A stretch of 36,310 nt of DNA from Thamnocephalis sphaerospora (taxonomy: Eukaryota > Zoopagomycota > Zoopagomycetes > Zoopagales > Sigmoideomycetaceae), in NCBI GenBank assembly GCA_003614735.1, contig KZ992519.1, positions 1 to 36,310 on the forward strand. Reading direction: 5' to 3'. Of this stretch, positions 29,500-36,310 are shown one piece after another. Within the stretch, counting starts at the first letter, position 1; every line of letters starts with the position of its first letter. The notes under the pieces are model-generated. The model worked only from the letters and a program-made list of their open reading frames with translations. It did no database searches and was not told where the DNA came from. The translations under genes and the position numbers were made by a program.

Positions 29500-31063
29500 A
29501 TGATCCAGATTCGTGCCCTGTTTACGCGTAACCTGGTTCGCCCGGCTGCTGGGAGCCCTGTGCAGACTTCGCTGCGCACTTATGTGTTTGTGCCGCAGCG
29601 TGGTCGGGTGAACAATCAGGCGAGACCTGGCAAGAAGACGGCAAAGCAGAAGCAGGACGAGCGCCGACGAGCACGCATGTACGCGTCAATGTGGTGTATT
29701 CATGTGGCGAATTCGGTGACTTACCTTGGCGTTGTCCTTGAATCGTCTAGTGCGCGTTTTGCTCCGCCAGACGAGGAGGTTATCTATGGCCACTCGGTGA
29801 TTCTGGCCGCGCTCCAGGCTGGTCGCCGTGATTTGCGCACACTCTATGTAAAGGAGGAGCCGGAAAAGGACCGGAAGCTCAAGTATGCTACTCCGGTGGT
29901 CGGCGCAGATGGCGCAGTAACTGACGCACTTGCTTCGATGCAGGCCAATCACGGATCTTATTCTGAACACGGCAATGAACATTGGCGTGCCCATCGAGCG
30001 CGTCAGCAAGGGTGAGCTGAACGAGCTGACCAACTACCAAGTGCACCAGGGCGTAGCTCTTCGCGCGAGTGGCCTGCAGCCCACGCATCTTACGTCAATC
30101 ACGCAGTATCAGAATGGCCAGTACGTATGAGCGCATGGGTCTTGTACGCGCCAGACGCTTACAGCAGCACAGGTACTATGGCGTGACCCCGCCGACAAAG
30201 CTGCTTGAATTTACAACCGAAAAGCACGCACCGGTCTGGCTTGCCTTGGATGAGGTTCAGGATCCGCGGAATCTGGGTGCCATCATTCGGTAAAGGATGC
30301 TCTGTACGCTGGATCACACCGCTGTAGCTCATCACACGTTGCTATCGTCGCCACAGGTCGGCCTATTACTTTGGCGTTGACGGTGTGCTGGTGTGCCGGA
30401 AGAACAGGTAGAACGAGTACATTGCCACCTGTTCTTGCTTTAGCATCGCTGACCAGCCACACCTCAGCGCACCATTTACGCCCGTATGCTCCAAGGCCAG
30501 TGCGGGTGCAGTGGAGCTTATGGACCTTTACTACACCAACAAAATGATGAAGTTTTTGCGGGTGAGCGACTGCATGCGTAGACCGTGCTGTTCATACGTG
30601 CGACTAATGCACTTTACTGCAGGCATGCCGTACAAATGGCTGGGCAGTCGTCGGTGCAACGGCAGCACCACGCTCGCAAAGCATTGGCAGCAGCTCGCTG
30701 ATTCCGATGAACAGGCTGGGTAAAACAGAGCAGGGCGTCATCCTGGTGGTCGGCAATGAAGGTGAGCGGCTAGCTCGAGCAAATATCACCGCGTATGCAG
30801 TATACTGACGCCAATCGGTAGGCTATGGTCTTCGGCCGATGGTGCGCAAAAAGTGCACACACCACGTGGCCATCCCATCCACAAACCCCACTCGGTCGCC
30901 GCTGATCGACTCGCTCAATGTCAGCGTCGCATCGGCTCTCCTGCTCAACTCATTCATGCGCAACCGTCTTGAGGCTCGTCTGGGTGAGTTTGAGAATCTG
31001 GTGCCTCCACCGAATCCGCTCAACACCATCGAGCTGGAGGACGAGGACGAGGATGACGAATAG
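29500..31063 (+). CDS. MRM1: Mitochondrial large-subunit rRNA 2'-O-ribose methyltransferase (SpoU/TrmH family)
   Basis: Methylates the 2'-OH of a guanosine in mitochondrial 21S/16S rRNA. Eight exons: 29500-29678, 29751-29882, 29944-30120, 30173-30289, 30357-30407, 30468-30561, 30623-30761, 30822-31063; 376 residues. The N-terminus (MIQIRALFTRNLVRP) is a typical mitochondrial presequence. The substrate-binding domain carries VIYGHSVILAALQAGRRDLR and the tail of that domain reads NYQVHQGVALRA. The knotted SPOUT domain has motif 1 (LDEVQDPRNLGAIIRSAYYF), motif 2 (VILVVGNEGYGLRP) and motif 3 (RSPLIDSLNVSVASALLL). The C-terminus is acidic. The first intron (29679-29750, 72 nt) is stop-free and in frame, so its removal is a judgement: without it the protein gains 24 atypical residues. 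All other junctions are forced by phase. It converges on FAD1 with overlapping 3' signals. Confidence 0.95.
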
Positions 31064-31111
31064 CTATAGAAGCGACTGCACACCACATTTGGTCCAACAC
31101 CGTGCTGTCTG

Positions 31112-31117
31112 AATAAA
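31112..31117 (+). terminator. Polyadenylation-type signal of MRM1
   Basis: AATAAA about 50 nt after the MRM1 stop codon on the plus strand. Confidence 0.7.
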
Positions 31118-31124
31118 GTACCGA

Positions 31125-31130
31125 TTTATT
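31125..31130 (-). terminator. Polyadenylation-type signal of FAD1
   Basis: TTTATT on the plus strand, which is AATAAA on the minus strand, about 24 nt after the FAD1 stop. It lies only 7 nt from the MRM1 signal on the opposite strand. Confidence 0.7.
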
Positions 31131-31153
31131 CATGCTCGTTAGACTGCGCTGCA

Positions 31154-32189
31154 TTAACTCCGACCATCACGCTCCCGGCTACCGTCGGTCAGCATCCAGG
31201 CTGGCCGGTAGGCGCTTTTGCCGCCATCGCTGGCAATACATAGTGCAGGATTGGGTCGTGTGTTGTGCACACCGCCCAGCGAAGTATAGCTGCAAGCGCA
31301 CCGGTTAGTCAGCGTCACCATTGGCATCGCACTGCCACCTACCCTTGGTCATAGAGCGAGCAGTAGGGCACGGAAAACTCGTGCAGATAGGCCCAGATGT
31401 CGCAGTAGTCCCAGTCAAGAATAGGATGTACTCGCATGAACGACGGCCAACCAGGATCTGTGGCCTGGAATGCTTCAAGAGAAGCTGCAGCAGCCAGCAT
31501 AAGTCGTCCGAGTCTGTACGCTGACATTGCGCACAACCTACCTGCAAACGGATCCGTGCGCCGGATGCCAACAAGCACCGCGCGTACAGCAGGACAGGCT
31601 GCCATGAAACGCTCAAGTCCTGCGCGCATGGGTCCGTTCTCGTGGTGCAAAACAACCCCAAAGGCCCTTGAGCAGTGCTCCGTAAATACATTCACCTCTG
31701 GGAAGGGGTCATAGGCGCCGACATAGATTGCAGGCACGCGGGCACCCTGCAGCAGCTCAAGCCCACTGCCCTCCGGTGGCTCTGCAACTGCCGGCGCCGC
31801 GTGGGCTGTCCGCTGAAACCGCACCACCGCTGCTGTCCAGAGATGCAGCAGAACCGTGCAGTCCTTGCCGCCGTTGAAGCTGAGCGCGAGGCCCTCAATG
31901 CTAGACGCCATCTCTCTGGTGAGCGCACTGGCAGACCAAGGCAAGACTGCCACCGCCCGCCGACCTACCCATAGCGAGCAATCGCCTCTTCAATAACGTC
32001 GAGCGCAGCGCGCACCTTGGTCGCAAGACCAGGGTGGCCATTCTGTTTTGCAGTGCTAGTCTCCGCGAATCGGTATACCGCCTGCTCCACCTCGCTTAGG
32101 CGCACGGCGCGCAGATCGCCGCTACTGTATGGCTGCTCGGTCACATCGCTGGCAGCCGTTGCCTCGGGTGGCATCCTTTCAGGAGACAT
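31154..32189 (-). CDS. FAD1: FAD synthetase (FMN adenylyltransferase)
   Basis: Transfers AMP from ATP to FMN to make FAD; PAPS-reductase-like fold. Four exons on the minus strand: 32189-31969, 31900-31542, 31484-31343, 31289-31154; 285 residues. Seen in order: an N-terminal helical region (VEQAVYRFAETS), the PP-loop-type ATP site LALSFNGGKDCTVLLHLW (~residue 80), VPAIYVGAYDPFPEV, GIRRTDPFA, TDPGWPSFMRVHPILDWDY, CDIWAYLHEFSVPYC and SLYDQGYTSLGG. Intron 2 is read as 31485-31541 because that leaves ten residues between RRTDP and TDPGWP, as in human FLAD1; an in-frame acceptor 12 nt downstream is also possible. The gene is downstream of, and on the same strand as, the SR gene, with a 279-bp gap. 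Assignment is firm. Confidence 0.96.
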
Positions 32190-32468
32190 GCGCGTTGAGA
32201 AAGGTCTGGGAAGGGACGGCTATAGATGCCGGAGTGAGGCGGCTGTGCGTGAGGGCATATTTTTATGAGCACCCTTTTCCACGTGATCTATTTGCAAGGT
32301 GCACGCAGATTTTACTAGCCAGAAGCTTCTTCATCTTGCACTAATGAACGGCACGGCTGCTGTGGCGCCGCTCTCGTCACTGCCACCGGGCAGCCGGCCT
32401 GCGCTCGATGACGAGCTGCCCCGCTCTCCTGTGCCATGCATTCCATTATCACGCGCCATCCCGTGTCT
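32190..32468. promoter_or_regulatory. FAD1 promoter region / SR gene 3' end
   Basis: 279 bp between the SR gene stop and the FAD1 start, both on the minus strand. No gene and no distinct motif recognised. Confidence 0.55.
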
Positions 32469-33790
32469 CTAGTCGGTGTAGGGCGTCACCTCGCTGGGGA
32501 TGGGGGCAGCTGCATCGGTGTCCATATCCTGCGCACCGCTGTTGGTGCTCTGATCGCGGCTCTGCTCATTGTACTCGGTATCACGGCTGCGGATCTCGCT
32601 CCGGCGCTCACCGCTACGCGACCGTGAGTAGCGGCGCGAAGGCGAGCGCGACGAACGCCGCACTGGCGAGCGCGAATGGCGGCGCACTGGGGAGCGCGAA
32701 TGGCGACGCACTGGGGAGCGCGAATGGCGGCGCACTGGCGAGCGCGAATGGCGACGCACTGGAGAGCGCGAAACGCTGCGGCTGCGGCCTCGACCGCCGT
32801 AACTGCGATTGCGGTTATCGTCATAGCGATTGTAGCGACGCGTCGACCGCGACCGCGACCGATAGCGGCCGCCCCGAGAGCGCGAACGGCTCCTACACGC
32901 GCAACAACAACGTCTCGTCAACCTAGAGCATCGCCGCACCAGGCGCCGTTCAAATGCTTACCGGTAACGCCGCGGAGACCGACCACGACGGCCACCACCG
33001 CCACTCCGCTCTTCCCGATCCCGCATCTCGTTGGGCGCTGATGGGAGTGCAGCATGTTTGCGTTAGCAGCGCCGTATATCCAACCCACCGCCATCGCCGA
33101 CCTACTCTTGCGCGCGCCCTTGGCCCACTCAATAGCCAATGTACGTCCATGCAGCTCCAGGCGATCTAGCTGGTTGTACGCGTCCTTGGCATCGCGCTCA
33201 TCGCAGAATCTAGCGGAAACGATTCGACACTAAGGACGCAACTACAAGAGCGTGCAGCAAAAGTATCGCGTACGCAAACAGCACGGACAGCAGAACGCCC
33301 AAGACGACGCCGCGCCAGGATACTCAGGCACCAACTGCCGCGCACTGCCTGCCCAGCTCGCTTGTTTGTAGTTCCCACCACCCCTGTCGGCCGCGCAGCA
33401 TACTAGCCGAATGCCTGCTCGCTCAGCCCAGCCCGATAGTCGCTTTTGTCGGTAGCTCTCTGGAGCACGATACTAGAAGGATACTGTACGTAGGCGAAGC
33501 CGCGAATCTCGCGCGTGTGAAAGTTCTTGGGAAGATAGACTGAGCACGCCAGAACCAGCGCTGTCTTTAGCCAGGCGTACCGCGACGCATATCGGTCTAG
33601 CAGCGTCACTCACTATCCTTGATCTTGCCAAATTTATCAAACTCGCGCTCAATCTCCTCCACACTGCAGCCCACACGCGCGTGATCAGCACCAGTGTCGC
33701 CGTCCGGGCCAGCGCCAGGTGTACGCACCGAGTCTCCTTGCTTAGGTTACCAACGTAAATGGACGGAACATGTCCTTCCTCGCGCGGCAT
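32469..33790 (-). CDS. SR-family splicing factor (one RRM plus RS domain)
   Basis: RNA-binding splicing regulator. Six exons on the minus strand: 33790-33729, 33663-33614, 33539-33485, 33209-33106, 33037-32962, 32892-32469; 256 residues. The RRM (~10-88) shows RNP2 SIYVGNLSKETR, IEREFDKFGKIKDIYLPK, RNP1 REIRGFAYVQF and ERDAKDAYNQLDRLELHG, then TLAIEWAKGARKTPNEMR. A Gly/Arg stretch follows, then an RS domain with five near-identical RHSRSPVR-type units, and an acidic/Ser tail without RS repeats. Intron 3 (33210-33484, 275 nt) is the longest in the window and splits the RNP1 segment; reading into it gives an early stop. Closest in plan to the SRSF2/SRSF10-type single-RRM proteins; the exact orthologue is unclear. 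All junctions keep phase. Confidence 0.93.
32655..32780 (-). repeat. 24-bp tandem repeats encoding RS-domain units
   Basis: About five copies of a 24-bp unit, near-identical at DNA level, each encoding an eight-residue RHSRSPVR-type block within the SR protein. Units differ mainly at synonymous or Ser/His positions. The low divergence suggests recent slippage or unequal exchange. Confidence 0.88.
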
Positions 33791-34050
33791 CTTGTCGGCA
33801 GCGTTAGCGATCGATGCCAAAAAGCGAAAGCAGCTGACGGGGCAGGGTGCGCACGCAACGATGGATACGTTGTTTGCACTGGGACTAGGCGAAAGCAACA
33901 ACAATGCGAAAGAACACTGAGCAAGTGTGTGGTGTGAGCAGCCAGTCAAGATGAAAAGCAAAAAAGAACCGAATGCACTCGGGTCAGGCGATCTAGACTC
34001 ACTCGAGCCCAGTCGCGATTCACCGGCTGCTTCGTCATCGACTGGTCTTG

Positions 34051-34090
<40 letters not shown>

Positions 34091-34246
34091 AACAACCAGC
34101 GATCATGTAGATTTGTCATCGGTGATGATATAAGGGAACCTCACAGCACGTAAACAGCCCTTTTCTTCACACCGCCTACCACTTGTCTATCGCTTGTCGA
34201 CCTGCCTGCCTACCTGCCTGTTCATTTGCCTAACCAACAACAAAAT
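33791..34246. promoter_or_regulatory. Divergent promoter region, SR gene / ECM4
   Basis: Between the SR gene start (minus strand) and the presumed non-coding first exon of the ECM4-like gene. It contains a (CA)n microsatellite (34052-34088) and a CCTG/CCTA pyrimidine-rich repeat just upstream of 34230, consistent with the ECM4 core promoter or leader. Confidence 0.6.
34052..34088. repeat. (CA)n microsatellite
   Basis: About 18 perfect CA units in the SR/ECM4 divergent promoter. Length variation here could alter promoter spacing. Confidence 0.95.
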
Positions 34247-34320
34247 GTAAGTGCCCTGCGCTGAGCAGCACGGCTGCTCGTCACGGTTTAATGGTTTCTG
34301 GACTCTGGCGACGCCTCCAG
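34247..34320 (+). other. Predicted 5'-UTR intron of the ECM4-like gene
   Basis: Donor GTAAGT at 34247 and acceptor CCTCCAG ending at 34320, 74 nt. The donor overlaps an ATG that is directly followed by TAA (34245-34250); splicing would remove this start-stop pair, and the next ATG follows the acceptor by one base. Predicted from consensus only. Confidence 0.6.
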
Positions 34321-34321
34321 C

Positions 34322-36067
34322 ATGCTTGCCGCATTTCCACGCAAGACCGCGTTGCCCGTACTCTCGTTAACGAGCCGCATGCTGTATCTTCGCGCGTTCG
34401 CGACAAACACACACAGCACTACCACCATGTCGTCCTCGACCACTGCTGACGCGAAGAACGCGGACATTCTCAAGTGGGCCAACGACAAGGGCGAGTTCAA
34501 GCGCCAGACATCCAGCTTCCGCGATGCGATTTCGCGCGCGCCAGATGCCAAGTTTGCTCCGGAAAAGTATGTCTAGTCTCGCGCCTGATGGCCAGCTCAA
34601 GTGTGCTAACCTCAAGTGTTGGCAATGTCACAGGGACCGCTACCACCTGTACATCAGCCTGGCCTGTCCCTGGGCACACCGCACGCTGCTGATGCGCTCC
34701 CTCAAGGGCCTGACGCCCTACATTGGTCTCTCTGTGGTGGACGTGAGTGCTGCCGTGCGAGACCGTGCAACGTGCCAGCCGCCAACTAACCAGTTGGAGC
34801 TAGTATCTCATGGGACCCAAGGGATGGAAGTTTAGCGATCCCTCCGAGACCCCGGGCGCCATCCCAGACACGGTCAACCACGCGCAGTTTATTCGCGAGC
34901 TCTACTTTAAAGTGGATCCCGAATACGCTGGTGTGTACAGAGCGCAGCGATAAGAGTGTAGACACATGCGTATGACTAACTATGCGCATGCCAGGCCGCT
35001 TTACGGTGCCCGTCCTGTGGGACAAGAAAACGCAGACTATCGGTAGGCATGCGCGTGCGCGAGTACGCAAAAAGGCATGCAACGGCTGAGCCAGCACACG
35101 TGTCATTACGACCACAGTGAACAACGAAAGTTCAGAGATTATCCGCTTTTTCAACACCGAGTTTAACGATTTGGTTCCGGAAGCGCGGGACACTGACTTT
35201 TATCCGGAAGAGCTGCGCGCCAAGATTGACGAGCTGAACGAGTGGATCTACGACACAGGTAGGTGCTCCCGTGCCAGCAACAGATCGACGTTTATGGCTT
35301 ACTCTGGTGGGCACTACGTTGCACCATATTCACGCTCCACTCAGTAAACAATGGCGTGTACAAGGTAAGGCGTGCGAACGGCAGCGACGGGGGGACCAGC
35401 GCATTGGCAGTCGACTTATCGTAGCCTCTGTTTACCAGGCTGGCTTTGCCACTACGCAAGAGAGCTGTAAGAATGCGCCAGGGGTCTGCGCGGCACACGG
35501 CATCTCGGCTAATGCATTGCCGCCTTGTGCAGACGAGCCACACTGCAAGGCGCTCTTTGCCTCGCTGGACAGAATCGAGACCATCCTGGCCGGCAATGAG
35601 TATCTGACCGGATCTCGGTTTACCGAAGCCGACATCCGCCTTTGGACCACCATCATCCGGTAAGTCACCACATGGTCGACGTTGTACGACATACCAACCA
35701 ACACCGCACACATCCCAGCTTTGACCCAGTCTACCACGGACACTTCAAATGCAACGTCAAGTCGATCGAGAAGGATTACCCGCACATTCTGCGCTGGGCA
35801 CGCCAGATTTACCAGCTGCCACATGGTAAGTACATGGCCACGATGGATGAGCATGCACATCTGCTTAGCACATCCTTTTCCAGTGGCTGAAACGGTCAAC
35901 ATGGACCATATCAAGCGGCACTATTACATGAGCCACCTAAACATCAACCCGACGGCCATCGTTCCGCTGGGCAACGGACCGGGTAAGCGCACAGCATAGC
36001 ATACCATTCAGGCTCACGCACTAATTGCATACCAATAGACCTCGCTCATCCCGTCATTAAGCCGTAG
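34322..36067 (+). CDS. ECM4: S-glutathionyl-(chloro)hydroquinone reductase / omega-class glutathione transferase
   Basis: Xi/omega-class GST that reduces glutathionyl-hydroquinones. Eleven coding exons: 34322-34566, 34634-34742, 34804-34930, 34995-35042, 35118-35258, 35345-35364, 35439-35466, 35533-35659, 35719-35825, 35884-35982, 36039-36067; 359 residues. The active-site motif ISLACPWAHRTLL (catalytic Cys) and LKGLTPYIGLSVVD lead the thioredoxin fold. Then come GWKFSDPSETPGA, GRFTVPVLWDKKTQTIVNNE, SEIIRFFNTEF, YLTGSRFTEADIRLWTTIIR and a C-terminal HYYMSHLNINPTAIVPLG. Exon 6 is only 20 nt and exon 7 only 28 nt. Intron 7 (35467-35532) is stop-free and in frame; it is removed because this restores QESYEPHCKALFASLDRIE. 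The first 35 residues are Arg/Leu/Ala-rich with no acidic residue, like a mitochondrial presequence; an ATG at 34427 in a better context would give a cytosolic form. Confidence 0.96.
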
Positions 36068-36161
36068 TCATGCCATCCCCGCGGTTGCCTCTTGAGCGCG
36101 TGGTGCGTAAGCATGAGTTTGTCGTCATGCGCTAATGTGTTTCGTAATCACACTGGAGTGC

Positions 36162-36167
36162 AATAAA
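36162..36167 (+). terminator. Polyadenylation-type signal of the ECM4-like gene
   Basis: AATAAA about 95 nt after the stop codon on the plus strand. Confidence 0.7.
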
Positions 36168-36310
36168 CGCATGGGAACGTGCTTTTTTGCTTACACTTGT
36201 GGCGGCCGGCTAAAAGCCCCGGCTCCGTCGGGAATAGGTGATGCCGTCGCACGGCACACTTTCGGTAGAAGCCTTGGGTGGGACGCCGCATGCCCGTATC
36301 CGCCACGTGA

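Noticed and set aside
32655-32780. Regularly spaced 24-bp repeats resembling a small repeat array
   Set aside because: Not CRISPR: there are no spacers, and the repeats are codons of the RS domain.
36210-36308. Minus-strand frame running in from the right edge and ending at 36210
   Set aside because: It could be the C-terminus of a gene beyond the window (ends ITYSRRSRGF), but 33 codons without family match are too little to call.

Overview
The window is nuclear DNA from a filamentous-type or dimorphic fungus. The evidence is the gene content: a velvet factor, a GATA factor with a fungal AreA-type N-terminal domain, and Alg1, Hem13, Ecm4, Fad1, Mrm1, Taf5, Yip1 and frequenin orthologues. Genes are GC-rich and dense. 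I placed about 65 short introns, mostly 47-90 nt, with GTAAGT/GTGAGT-like donors and CTAAC/CTGAC-like branch sites close to the acceptor. The intron density fits a basidiomycete or an early-diverging fungus better than a budding yeast, but I cannot fix the species. I saw no mobile element, virus-derived element, tRNA or rRNA.

Left part (1-5.4 kb): the 3' part of HEM13 (haem synthesis, +), a ZC3HC1/Rsm1-type zinc-finger gene (-), and ALG1 (N-glycan assembly, +). Middle part (5.7-21.4 kb): four genes in a row on the minus strand. These are a 6.2-kb intronless TSC2/tuberin gene, a two-finger GATA factor with an AreA domain, a small unrecognised polyglutamine gene, and a velvet-domain regulator. 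Gene-poor stretches of about 1.6 kb lie upstream of TSC2 and upstream of the GATA gene. This block holds three regulators of nutrient response and development.

Right part (22-36.1 kb): compact housekeeping genes in alternating orientation, with divergent promoters and convergent 3' ends. They are NCS1 (+), YIP1 (-), TAF5 (+), a UBZ-like/SIM/RGG gene (-), MRM1 (+), FAD1 (-), an SR splicing factor (-) and an ECM4-type glutathionyl-hydroquinone reductase (+).

The exon structures were built by hand: reading phase had to be kept across every junction and the joined protein had to match the known family. They are predictions, not transcript evidence. The most interesting points are: three GC-AG introns that all use the donor GCAAGT; GATA fingers split by introns at identical positions; an intronless TSC2 in an intron-rich setting beside a Gaf1/AreA-like GATA gene; a UBZ-like + SIM + RGG protein; an orphan terminal exon with its own AATAAA at 29.2-29.4 kb; and alternative N-termini for ECM4 next to a start-stop codon pair that splicing would remove.
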